NCBI GenBank assembly: GCA_965262595.1
Contig: OZ253548.1
Coordinates: forward strand, 2,914,001 to 2,978,000
DNA: 64,000 nt
Origin: CATQHB01 sp965262595
Lineage (GTDB): Bacteria; Chloroflexota; Dehalococcoidia; Lucifugimonadales; UBA3495
Direction: 5' to 3'
Part shown: piece after piece, positions 17,853 to 25,456 of the stretch
How the letters are laid out: every line of letters starts with the position of its first letter
How positions within the stretch are numbered: position 1 is the stretch's first letter
The notes under the pieces: model-generated
What the model was told of the DNA's origin: nothing
The model's input: only the letters and a program-made list of their open reading frames with translations
Databases searched by the model: none
Position numbers and translations under genes: made by a program

Positions 17853-18404
17853 TTATTCTTCCATCGGCAGGTTGAGATTGCGGAAGAGTTGGGCCATCGC
17901 CGGTTCAATGACCGCCTCCAGCGGCGTACCCTGAGCCGCCGATTGCAGATACCCTTTAAAGCCCTGAAGATTATCCACCAAGTTCAGGGCAAACTCCACC
18001 CCGGCCAGGTTCAAGCCCAGGTTTTCCGTCAAATGCCGAATTAGCAGTACTTTGCGGATGTCCTCGCGGGAGTATAAGCGAAGCATCCCGACGGTGCGGC
18101 CGGGGTTAATCAGGCCCAGACGTTCGTACTTGCGCAGGGTTTGAGGGTGCATATCCAGGATACGAGCGGCCACGCTGATAATATAAACGCCTTCCAATTC
18201 CATTCCCTGCTCGGCGTTTTCCCGACCGTTTCCGGTTGCGGCGGAATCGGCGGAATCGGCTTCCGGGGATTGCCGGCCCTGTGGCTCGGGCGGCGCCGGT
18301 TCCAGGTTGGAAGACTCGGGAACGGGCGGCGGCGCCCGGAATGCCCCGTCCTGCGGGCTATCCGTCGTTTGCGTGTCCACCCTAATCCGGAATCTTTCGT
18401 ACAT
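17853..18404 (-). CDS. hspR: HspR-like MerR-family heat-shock repressor
   Basis: HspR represses dnaK operons by binding HAIR elements. The 183-residue protein has a long low-complexity N-terminal stretch (~70 residues, Pro/Glu/Ala rich) not usual in the family. A MerR winged helix-turn-helix follows: VYIISVAARILDMHPQTLRKYERLGLI then GRTVGMLRLYSREDIRKV, matching HspR's PQTLR-YER pattern. A C-terminal helix closes the protein. GGGAGGA lies upstream. It leads its own regulated operon, 21 bp before grpE. A HAIR-like site sits in its promoter, so autoregulation is expected. Confidence 0.92.
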   Translation of the reverse strand: MYERFRIRVDTQTTDSPQDGAFRAPPPVPESSNLEPAPPEPQGRQSPEADSADSAATGNGRENAEQGMELEGVYIISVAARILDMHPQTLRKYERLGLINPGRTVGMLRLYSREDIRKVLLIRHLTENLGLNLAGVEFALNLVDNLQGFKGYLQSAAQGTPLEAVIEPAMAQLFRNLNLPMEE

Positions 18405-18448
18405 TACAGCTTCCTCCCGGGAAATTACTACAGCAGGCTACGGAAAAT

Positions 18449-18487
18449 ATAATAATTCTTGACATTACTTGTGTCAAGGTTTATTAT
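18449..18487. promoter_or_regulatory. symmetric divergent promoter over a HAIR-like operator
   Basis: A perfect inverted repeat CTTGACA-N7-TGTCAAG lies at 18458-18478, close to the HspR consensus CTTGAGT-N7-ACTCAAG. Each arm also supplies a perfect -35. On the plus strand TTGACA (18459-18464), 17 bp, TATTAT (18482-18487) faces the zinc-ribbon gene. On the minus strand TTGACA (18477-18472), 17 bp, TATTAT (18454-18449) faces hspR. One repressor dimer would cover both -35 boxes. Confidence 0.85.
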
Positions 18488-18550
18488 CCCAATGTAATAT
18501 TAATGCTAATCCAAACTAATTCAGGTGTTGCCAACCCGACAAGGAGGTAC

Positions 18551-18751
18551 ATGGCGGTGATAAAGTTCAAGGGATGCCCCAGGTGCCGCGGCGATTTGTA
18601 TCTGGCGGTCGACATTTTCGGCGAATATCTCAACTGCTTGCAATGCGGTTATAACAAAGACCTGCCGCTGGCGGAACTCAATGCCCAGCCGATGGAGCCG
18701 GTAGTGGCGCTGGAACCGGAACGATTTGACCTGGAGCCCATGGCGGCCTAG
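18551..18751 (+). CDS. small zinc-ribbon protein, probably HspR-regulated
   Basis: The 66-residue protein carries two Cys pairs, CPRC near residue 10 and CLQC near 33, spaced as a zinc ribbon, and an acidic Pro-rich tail. No known family is recognised. AAGGAGG is only 3 bp before ATG 18551 but 9 bp before in-frame GTG 18557, so the GTG may be the true start. The gene is transcribed away from hspR through the shared HAIR-like promoter, which suggests heat-shock control. Its role may be nucleic-acid or protein binding; this is a guess. Confidence 0.8.
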   Translation: MAVIKFKGCPRCRGDLYLAVDIFGEYLNCLQCGYNKDLPLAELNAQPMEPVVALEPERFDLEPMAA

Positions 18752-18816
18752 CCGATTGGTTGATCCGGCTGCTTCACGCGCCGAACGCCCTCAATCTAAA
18801 AACGTTTAATCGGAAC

Positions 18817-18857
18817 AATGACACTGCCCCGGCCTTTAAGGCCGGGGCAGTGTCATT
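18817..18857. terminator. long perfect hairpin between convergent genes
   Basis: An 18-bp perfect stem with a 5-nt loop (arm starts AATGACACTGCCCCGGCC) separates the plus zinc-ribbon gene from the minus sulfite-oxidase-family gene. No strong U-tract follows on either strand, but the position fits a bidirectional terminator. Confidence 0.6.
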
Positions 18858-18885
18858 ACGGGTGCAATTGCATCAGAGTCAAAAC

Positions 18886-19563
18886 CTAACGACTCAACTC
18901 CGGCCAAAAGCGTTCCTCTTTCCATGGATCGGCATTGTTGTTGTACCCGCGCTGCTCCCAGAAGCCGGGGGCATCCTCAGCGAGAAGTTCGATACCGTTA
19001 ACCCATTTGGCGCTCTTCCAGGCGTAGCGGCTGGGGACAATCAGGCGCAGCGGCCAGCCGTGGTCCTTGCCCAGCTCGCTGCCATTGTGGCGGTGAGCCA
19101 GAAACCCCTCTTCCATCAACAAATCCAACGGCATGTTGGTGGTATAAGCGCCGTAGCAGTGGGCGACAACAAAGCGGGCCTGGGGCTTGACGCCGGCCAA
19201 CTTAACCAAGGTAGAGAACGGCACCCCTTCCCAGGTGTTATCCAGCGAACTCCACTGGGTAACACAGTGAAAATCGGCGTTGAGGGCTACCCAATCCAAA
19301 TCGGTAAACTGCTGCCAGTTCAGGGTAACTTCCTGTTCCACCAAGCCATATACCCGGATAGCCCAGGTGTCCAGATCCACCTTGGGAGTGGAGCCATAGG
19401 TCAGCACCGGGAACTTTTTGCTGAGGAACTGACCGGGAGGAACGCGTTCCCCCTGGTCGGAGGCCTCTTTAACTTGATCGGGGCGTTTCAATCCAAATTG
19501 GGGTTCCAACTTAGTCAACCACCTGTTCAAAGACTTGGATAGCCAAGAATTACCGACATTCAT
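18886..19563 (-). CDS. sulfite oxidase-family molybdopterin oxidoreductase, single domain
   Basis: The 225-residue enzyme is the bare Mo-binding domain of the sulfite oxidase/YedY/YuiH family. C100 in DFHCVTQWSS is the expected Mo ligand; the C-terminal half has RLIVPSRYAWKSAKW. It has no Tat signal, heme domain or dimerisation domain, so it is probably cytosolic and uses a partner for electrons. Start 19563 follows AAGGGAA; the frame also allows 19590. Family members include sulfite oxidases and methionine sulfoxide reductases, so sulfite as substrate is only one option. It lies 6 kb from aprBA-sat and 2 kb from mobA. Confidence 0.85.
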   Translation of the reverse strand: MNVGNSWLSKSLNRWLTKLEPQFGLKRPDQVKEASDQGERVPPGQFLSKKFPVLTYGSTPKVDLDTWAIRVYGLVEQEVTLNWQQFTDLDWVALNADFHCVTQWSSLDNTWEGVPFSTLVKLAGVKPQARFVVAHCYGAYTTNMPLDLLMEEGFLAHRHNGSELGKDHGWPLRLIVPSRYAWKSAKWVNGIELLAEDAPGFWEQRGYNNNADPWKEERFWPELSR

Positions 19564-19648
19564 AGTATTCCCTTGGCCTAAGGGTGTCAAACCTTCGGCA
19601 GGGCGCCCGGGTCTGTTTAAACTGCCCCCTGATGCCGGGCTCTCCGGG

Positions 19649-20695
19649 TTACGGATTCGCTTGAATCTGACCTTGCGGGCCCTCCACTATGCGGCCAACT
19701 ACGGCGGCGGCCAGTGTCCCGGCGGCCTCCAGTTCCGCCAACAAGGCAGCCTGCTTGTCTCCGGCGACGGAGATCAGGAGGCCGCCGGAAGTCTGGGCAT
19801 CGCAGAGCAGCAGTTGGTCATCGTCGGTCAGGTCGGGATGCCATTGGACCGTATCGGCCACACTATCCCGATTGCGTCCGGTGCCGCCGGGGGAGATTCC
19901 CAGCTCCAGCAGCTCGCGGGCGCCGGGGAGCAGCGGGACCTGGCTCAGCTCAATCTGGGCGCAAACCTTGCTGCCGTGCACCATGGATTTAAGGTGCCCC
20001 ATCAGACCAAACCCGGTAATGTCGGTGCAGGCGTGGACACCCACCTTGACCATGGCCTCGGAGGCCGACCGATTCAGGGCAGCCATAGCGCTAACCGCCC
20101 CTTGCAACACCTCCGGGTCAACCCGGCCCTGTTTGCCAGCGGTGGTAATAATGCCGGTGCCAATCGGCTTGGTCAAGATCAGGACATCTCCCGGTTGGGC
20201 GCCGGCGTTGGTAACCTGGCGGCCCGGCTCAACGATGCCTACCACGGAAAGCCCATACTTGGGTTCCGGGTCATCCACCGTGTGACCACCCGCAATAAGG
20301 CATTCCGCCTCAGCGGTCTTGGCATAACCGCCGCGCATAATCTCGCCAAGAATATTTTTGTCCATTGCGGCGGGAAAGCCGACGATGTTGAGAGCCACCA
20401 AGGGCTTGCCGCCCATAGCATAGACATCGCTTAGCGCATTGGCGGCGGCGATGGCCCCGAAGTCGTAGGGGTCATCGGTTATGGGCGGGAAGAAGTCCAC
20501 CGTCATTATCAGGGCGGTACTGTCGTTCAGACGATAAACGGCGGCATCGTCTCCGGTCTCGATACCCACCAGCAGGTTGGGGTGGGTCATCATCGGGATT
20601 TTACTCAGGACCTGAACCAGGTCCTCCAGACTAATCTTGGCGGCTCAACCGGCGCAGTGGGAAAGCTCGGTGAGACGAATTTCGCTGCTTTGCAT
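19649..20695 (-). CDS. selD: selenide, water dikinase, itself a selenoprotein (UGA at codon 17)
   Basis: SelD makes selenophosphate from selenide and ATP. An open frame runs only from 20593, but starting at ATG 20695 (GGAGG upstream) and reading TGA at 20645-20647 as selenocysteine restores a normal N-terminus. Residues 6-22 (IRLTELSHCAG-U-AAKIS) align without gaps to E. coli IRLTQYSHGAGCGCKIS, placing Sec17 at catalytic C17 and K20 at essential K20. The rest is typical (GDDAAVYRL, DFFPPITDDPYDFG, AGGHTVD, TDITGFGLMGHL, CDAQTSGGLL). Total 348 residues. A hairpin follows the UGA. Automated calls would start at 20593 and lose the active site. Confidence 0.93.
20607..20625 (-). promoter_or_regulatory. 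bacterial SECIS-like hairpin in selD
   Basis: On the minus strand an 8-bp perfect stem (AGGACCTG / CAGGTCCT) with a GUU loop begins 19 nt after the UGA, within the distance expected for a bacterial SECIS read by SelB. The loop-proximal G and U are present; exact SelB contacts are not provable by eye. Confidence 0.6.
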
Positions 20696-20740
20696 TTGGC
20701 AACCTCCTCTGATTGTCACCCCAACCCCAGCGCTCAGCGG

Positions 20741-20780
20741 TGCCCGGCGGTGCCCGGCGGTGCCCGGCGGTGCCCGGCGT
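20741..20780. repeat. 10-bp tandem repeat, 4 copies
   Basis: TGCCCGGCGG is repeated four times (one base changed in the last), preceded by a partial GCGG unit, in the selD upstream region. Confidence 0.85.
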
Positions 20781-20936
20781 TACCCGGTGATACCCCGTCC
20801 GGCAGCTCAAACCGCCGCCAAACCCGGAGATGCGGAGGATAAGGGATTTCCCGGAGCTATAAGTTTGTATTTACGAAGGGTAGCATCAATGTTACTACAG
20901 GTGGGGACAGGAGGCTAGCGATTGGCCGGAGGGTTG

Positions 20937-21003
20937 AGGCCAATCGCATTTGGGCGCGCCAAGTCCCCGGCAATCGTCTTACCGCCGCAGGCCGGAGACC
21001 AGG
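20937..21003 (-). repeat. repeat family B, inverted partner of 13161-13226
   Basis: Its reverse complement matches 13161-13226. The next base enters MITE copy 3, and the far side of that MITE (21064-21084) matches 41805-41825. Confidence 0.85.
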
Positions 21004-21062
21004 GGAACCTCTGAATAAGTCCGTGACCTGGTGGGCGTTTAATGACTTATTCAGAGTATCCC
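21003..21062 (+). repeat. MITE-like element, copy 3 (internally deleted, 60 bp)
   Basis: Both ends are present (GGAACCTCTGAATAAGTC and GACTTATTCAGAGTATCC) with only 24 bp between. The internal arms are lost, so termini alone sufficed to mark the element. Confidence 0.85.
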
Positions 21063-21299
21063 TGGTAGTCTTGCCGAAGGAGAGTTGGCCGATGCCAGGG
21101 ATTCTCTGGATTCAGGATTTCTCCGGAATGCCGGTTTCAAGCGGGAGTCAAAGAAGCCAATCTGAGGCTTATTGTTCCAGATGCGGTTGACTGCTGGTGC
21201 GTTAGCCAATTTACGGTTCGGCTCCGGGCCTATGTTATACTCCAGGAAATGTAGCCGGGGAGAAACGGCAAATATATTTGGGGCTAAAACGGAGCGTAA

Positions 21300-21971
21300 G
21301 TGGCCGGTCAAGCAGACAGCGCACCCAACTCCGACGCCACCGACCTGGTTACGGGTATCATTCTTGCCGGTGGTCGCAGCCGACGTCTGGGACGGGACAA
21401 GGCTCAGGAGCCATTTTGCGGCCAGCCCCTGATCCGCCGGGTTGTCGAACGTGTTGAGGCCGTGTCCGCCGAAATTGTAGTCGTAGTGGCCGACTCGGAT
21501 CGCGGCAAGGCGCTGCCCCTGGGCGCGGGGCCTCGCGCAGCCCGAATCGTTTTGGACGTTTACCCGGGAAAAGGTGCGTTGGGCGGCATATTTTCCGGCC
21601 TGGCCGCCATGCGCGGTGATTGGGGGCTGGTGGTTGCCTGCGATATGCCCTTTCTTAACCCGACCCTGTTGGCGTATATGCTGTCCCTCAGGGAAGGATT
21701 TGACGCAGTTGTTCCCCGGCCCGGCGCTTACTCCGAACCAACCCACGCCCTATACTCCAAAGCCTGCCTGCCTTACATTGAGGCCAGGTTGCAAGCCGAC
21801 GAGCTGAAAGTCTCTCGATTCTACGACCAAGTGCGGGTCAACTATCTGAATGAGGCGGCCATTTCTCCTATTGACCCAGGAATGAGGAGTTTTTTCAACG
21901 TCAACTCGCCGGAGGACCTGGCCGAAGCGTTGGCCCTGGTATCATCCCCGCCGATAGCAGAATCTTCCTGA
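21300..21971 (+). CDS. mobA: molybdenum cofactor guanylyltransferase-like protein
   Basis: MobA adds GMP to molybdopterin to form the MGD cofactor of DMSO-reductase-family enzymes. The 223-residue protein has the nucleotidyl signature LAGGRSRRLGRDKA at ~22-35, then GALGGIFSGLAAMRGDWGLVVACDMPFL, with the Asp-Met-Pro metal site, and the C-terminal FFNVNSPEDL of the family. The start is GTG with GGAG upstream. It stands 69 bp before the NuoF-like gene, so cotranscription is likely. CTP-using relatives (MocA) are less likely but not excluded. Confidence 0.9.
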   Translation: MAGQADSAPNSDATDLVTGIILAGGRSRRLGRDKAQEPFCGQPLIRRVVERVEAVSAEIVVVVADSDRGKALPLGAGPRAARIVLDVYPGKGALGGIFSGLAAMRGDWGLVVACDMPFLNPTLLAYMLSLREGFDAVVPRPGAYSEPTHALYSKACLPYIEARLQADELKVSRFYDQVRVNYLNEAAISPIDPGMRSFFNVNSPEDLAEALALVSSPPIAESS

Positions 21972-22040
21972 TTACGTAACCGGGTTGAAGCTGCAACGAC
22001 TACTGGGTGATTCAAGGCCGATAGCAGAGTTAGAGACCGG

Positions 22041-23411
22041 ATGGATATGACCTATTCCCAATTGCGGCAACAAGCCCGGCGCCGGCTGGAATCCAGGACT
22101 TCCGGCAAGACCCGGGTGGTAGTCCAGGTAGGCCGGTGCAGTGTTTCGTCAGGGGCTGCGGCGGTGGCGGAGCAACTCCGGATGGCCCTGTCCCGGCGCT
22201 CGGAAGCTTACCTGGTTACCACCGGCTGCGACGGGGCCTGCTTTGCCGCGCCGCAGGTTATCTTGCACGGGCCCACCGGCGAAAATCGCTACTTTAGCCG
22301 GGTGACTGCACCGGACGTGGCGGAAATAGTCGCCGCCCTGGAAATCCCCGGCATCCGTCGGCCCACTGCCGACCTGGAAGATTTCTTCGCTCCGCAGCAT
22401 TTGCAGGTCATGGCCTACTGTGGTCAGCTTGACCCCGCCGATATTGATGATTACATCGGTGGCGGCGGCTATTCCAGCCTGGCTCACGCCCTGGCCCGGC
22501 CCCCGGAGTCGGTGATTGACCAGGTTATGGATTCGGGGCTGCAAGAGCGGAGCGGCGCCTACCTTCCCGCGGCTCCCCAGTGGCAGGCCGTCCGCGCCGC
22601 TGCCGGTTCCCGCCGTCTGGTGGTCAACGCCAATGTCGGCGAGCCGGGCTTGTTCCAGGACTGCCACCTGTTGGAGGGTGTCCCGCACCGCTTCCTGGAG
22701 GGAGCGCTTATCGCCGCCTATGCCGCCGGAGCCTCCCGCTGTTACGTTTACATCGGCGCCGAAGCAATCCTGGCAGCGGAACGGGTTGAAATCGCCATAG
22801 CGCAGGCCCAAAGCCTGGGACTGGCCGGGGTTAACATCCTTGGCTCCGGGTTTGGCTGCGCTATAGAGGTTGGGCGCGGCGCCGGGAGGGTCGCCGGTAG
22901 CGCCGAGAGCGAAGAAAGCGAAGAAAGCGAAGAGACGACTTTGCCAAACGCTTCCCCGCCGAATAATATCGAAAGACAGCGGCGCGAGCCTCCGGCGGGA
23001 ATGTCTCACCCGGTGGAAGTGGAACCGTTCCCCCAAGCTGCCGTCCCTACCGTCCCTACCGTCGTTAATAGCGTGGAGACTTTGGCAAACCTGCCCTATG
23101 TCCTGCAGCGGGGTCCGGCTCGCTACGGCCAGGTAGGCTTGGAGTCGGCGCCGGGCACTAAACTTATCTGTCTCAGCGGAGCGGTGCACCGTCCCGGATT
23201 GGCCGAAATTCCAATGGGAACCACTCTGCGCCAGGTCATTTACGGCGTTGGAGGAGGCCCGCCTGCAGGACAAGATATTCGGTCAATAGCGGTTGGCGGC
23301 CCTGCCGGCGGCCTGCTTTCCCCGTCGGAGCTGGATACACCGCTTCGGCCGGGGCTGCTTCACCCCTCCGGTGTTACAATGGGCGCCGGTAGCGTGATAA
23401 TATCCAGCTAA
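22041..23411 (+). CDS. degenerate NuoF/HndC-like protein
   Basis: The 456-residue protein has the layout of NADH-binding flavoprotein subunits (HndC/HoxF/NuoF) but with broken motifs. The thioredoxin-like [2Fe-2S] part (~25-105) keeps C33, C63 and C67. The FMN loop RGRGGAGFPTG is QERSGAYLPA at 168-177, while GEPG remains at 200-203. The NADH motif GAYICGEETAL is replaced by a Glu/Ser tract from a 9-bp repeat (289-298). The SLBB-like region (TVVNSVETLANL) is normal, and the protein ends where the [4Fe-4S] domain should start. It is therefore unlikely to bind NADH or FMN in the usual way; a scaffold role or decaying gene are options. Confidence 0.82.
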   Translation: MDMTYSQLRQQARRRLESRTSGKTRVVVQVGRCSVSSGAAAVAEQLRMALSRRSEAYLVTTGCDGACFAAPQVILHGPTGENRYFSRVTAPDVAEIVAALEIPGIRRPTADLEDFFAPQHLQVMAYCGQLDPADIDDYIGGGGYSSLAHALARPPESVIDQVMDSGLQERSGAYLPAAPQWQAVRAAAGSRRLVVNANVGEPGLFQDCHLLEGVPHRFLEGALIAAYAAGASRCYVYIGAEAILAAERVEIAIAQAQSLGLAGVNILGSGFGCAIEVGRGAGRVAGSAESEESEESEETTLPNASPPNNIERQRREPPAGMSHPVEVEPFPQAAVPTVPTVVNSVETLANLPYVLQRGPARYGQVGLESAPGTKLICLSGAVHRPGLAEIPMGTTLRQVIYGVGGGPPAGQDIRSIAVGGPAGGLLSPSELDTPLRPGLLHPSGVTMGAGSVIISS

Positions 23412-23429
23412 TCGGGGCAAGCTTCGTAT

Positions 23430-24572
23430 ATGTTTGAAACACCTGATACCGTCTGCATTGTGGGGATGATAGGCGTAACCCGGGAAGCGGCCGCCACTGC
23501 CGGGGCGACCCTCAGCGTCTTTGGCGGCGGCATCAACCCGGGGACGGAAGTTCCCGGCGGCGTTGACGGCGATTACATCCTGGAGTTCGCGCGAGTCCAC
23601 GAGGAAAGCGGGTTTGATATGGTGCTCACCGGCTATTCCTCCAGTACGCCGGACGGCTTTGAGGTGGCGGGATACGCCGCGGCTCATACTACCCGGCTGG
23701 GTTATCTTATCGCCCACCGGCCCGGCTTTGTGGCCCCAACTCTGGCGGCGCGCAAGGCGGCTACCCTGGACCAACTTACCGGCGGACGTATTGCGCTGCA
23801 CCTTATTTCCGGGGGCAGCGACGTTGAGCAGGAGCGGGATGGGGACTTTCTGGACCACGATGGCCGATACCGCCGCACCGATGAGTACATGGACTTGCTG
23901 CGCCGCTCCTGGATTTTGCCGGAACCCTTTGACTTTGAGGGAGAGTTCTACCGGCTCAAGGGGGCTAACAGTCACGTTCGGTGCTATCAGCGGCCCCATC
24001 TGCCCCTGTTTTTTGGCGGCGCTTCGGACATTGCTCTGGAGGTGGGCAGCCGCCGGGCCGACGTTTTTGCCCTGTGGGGCGAGCCAAGGGCGTCAATCCG
24101 GGAACGTATTGCGGACATTCGGCAGCGGGCAACGAATTACGGACGCGATATCCGGTTCAGCCTCTCCGTCCGTCCTATTTTGGGTGACACCGAGGAGCAG
24201 GCCTGGCAGCGGGCCGAGGCAATATTGGCCCGGGTTCAGGAGGCGACCAAGGGAAGCATCGGTCCCGGGGAGTCGGCCCGCCCCCAATCCGTGGGCTCGC
24301 GCCGACTGTTGGACTTTGCCGCCCAAGGCAATATCCACGACGAACGGTTGTGGATGCCCATTGCCGCGGCCAGCGGCGCCGCCGGCAGCACCACTTGTCT
24401 GGTGGGCACTGCCGAGCAGGTAGCCGAGTCGATGTTGGGCTACTATGACCTGGGCTGTTCCGCCTTCATCATCCGCGGCTTTGACCCGCTGAACGACGCC
24501 CGCGAGTACGGCCGAGAGCTAATTCCCCGGCTAAGGGACGGGGTAGTCAACCGGGCGCAAGTCCCCCATTAA
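23430..24572 (+). CDS. SsuD-like LLM flavin monooxygenase
   Basis: The 380-residue luciferase-like (LLM) protein most resembles FMNH2-dependent alkanesulfonate monooxygenase SsuD, which splits sulfonates to aldehyde and sulfite. Visible blocks are DMVLTGYSSSTPDGFEVAGYAAAHTTRLGYLIAHRPG, then GGRIALHLISGGSDVEQERDGDF, then FFGGASD and TCLVGTAEQVAESMLGYYDLG. The SsuD active-site pattern of His and Arg residues in the early blocks is kept. It begins 18 bp after the NuoF-like gene. A sulfite product would feed AprBA-Sat; that link is inference. No ssuABC or ssuE is adjacent. Confidence 0.88.
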   Translation: MFETPDTVCIVGMIGVTREAAATAGATLSVFGGGINPGTEVPGGVDGDYILEFARVHEESGFDMVLTGYSSSTPDGFEVAGYAAAHTTRLGYLIAHRPGFVAPTLAARKAATLDQLTGGRIALHLISGGSDVEQERDGDFLDHDGRYRRTDEYMDLLRRSWILPEPFDFEGEFYRLKGANSHVRCYQRPHLPLFFGGASDIALEVGSRRADVFALWGEPRASIRERIADIRQRATNYGRDIRFSLSVRPILGDTEEQAWQRAEAILARVQEATKGSIGPGESARPQSVGSRRLLDFAAQGNIHDERLWMPIAAASGAAGSTTCLVGTAEQVAESMLGYYDLGCSAFIIRGFDPLNDAREYGRELIPRLRDGVVNRAQVPH

Positions 24573-24750
24573 CCCACTACATTAACCCACCGCGGCAACC
24601 CTTGCGTCGTCAGTCTTGCCCTGACCGGGCTTGCGCCCTTCGGGTCGGGTCAGAAAAGGCTTTTGGCTGGCATTAAGGGTTGAGTCGGCAGTTTTACCTG
24701 CCCACCCAAGTTATAATCCGGCGCCGGGGCGTTTCAACGCCTGGCCGGAG

Positions 24751-25119
24751 CTAGTCTTCCAGAGCTACAACTATGTAGTACCTGGGATCTTCGCTAATTA
24801 CCCGGGTGATATGACCCTCTCCGGTCAAGTCCTCTGCCAACAGCACATCGCCGGCCCCAACTCGCCGCTTGGTGCCGTCGCCCACTTCTACCTCGGCCAC
24901 GCCGGACAGGGTAATCGTATATTGGCGTCGGGGCGCGGTATGCCACTCCAGCAGATAGCCGGGCTGGGCAATTCGGATGGTGATACCGTTGGCGGTTTCC
25001 ATCGGCGTACCCTCGCCATAGGCGCCCTCGGTATCGACAAAGGACTGAAACGGCGGGGCCAAGTCCTCCAGATGAGACTTGCCGTCTTCCCCGGTATAAA
25101 CTCTCACAAAGTTGGGCAT
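24751..25119 (-). CDS. cupin-domain protein
   Basis: The 122-residue single cupin has a beta-barrel pattern: PGYLLEWHTAPRRQYTITLSGVAEVEVGDGTKRRVGAGDVLLAEDLTGEGHITRV. The two cupin motifs are weak; a His in WHTAPRRQ and one in EGHI are candidate metal ligands. AAGGAG precedes the ATG. Small stand-alone cupins can be isomerases, dioxygenases or sensors, and no role can be assigned. It is minus-strand among plus-strand genes, so it is a separate unit. Confidence 0.8.
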   Translation of the reverse strand: MPNFVRVYTGEDGKSHLEDLAPPFQSFVDTEGAYGEGTPMETANGITIRIAQPGYLLEWHTAPRRQYTITLSGVAEVEVGDGTKRRVGAGDVLLAEDLTGEGHITRVISEDPRYYIVVALED

Positions 25120-25456
25120 GATTGCTCCTTTTTAGCTGTTCGGCCTTTATTCAGGTCGGCGCTTAATCCGGGCCTTGATTATCGTAGAATGCAGGTATCT
25201 GCCGGCGGTGAGAACCGGTGGGCCTAACCCCTTCGGCAGTCTTACCCGGCCTGGATTTTACGGAATTGCGGCTTTACGGAACTGCGGCCTTTCCTATTCT
25301 CTATACCATTGCCCTTATCGTCAAGTTTGGGCCCTGGCTTCAGGTTGGTCGGCCGGTTATCTCAAGGCATTAACGATGCTAAAATGGATACCGCCAGCGA
25401 GACAGTGGGGGCCGACAACATACTCTGCTGCAATATGCTCGGACCGATGGAGGGGA

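Larger units (their letters stand above)
20696..21299. other. gene-free region of repeats between selD and mobA
   Basis: No credible gene lies here. It holds the divergent starts of selD and mobA, a 10-bp tandem array (20741-20780), a family B repeat (20937-21003), a shortened MITE (21003-21062) and a family B flank match (21064-21084). Confidence 0.75.

Noticed and set aside
18817..18857. Small RNA or riboswitch
   Set aside because: Structure is a single long hairpin at a convergent gene boundary, better explained as a terminator.
22041..23411. Calling the gene a complex I NuoF subunit
   Set aside because: FMN and NADH motifs and the C-terminal iron-sulfur domain are missing, and no other nuo genes are adjacent.
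25175..25456. N-terminal extension of the TIR frame
   Set aside because: No domain or ribosome site; the TIR fold begins at 25457.
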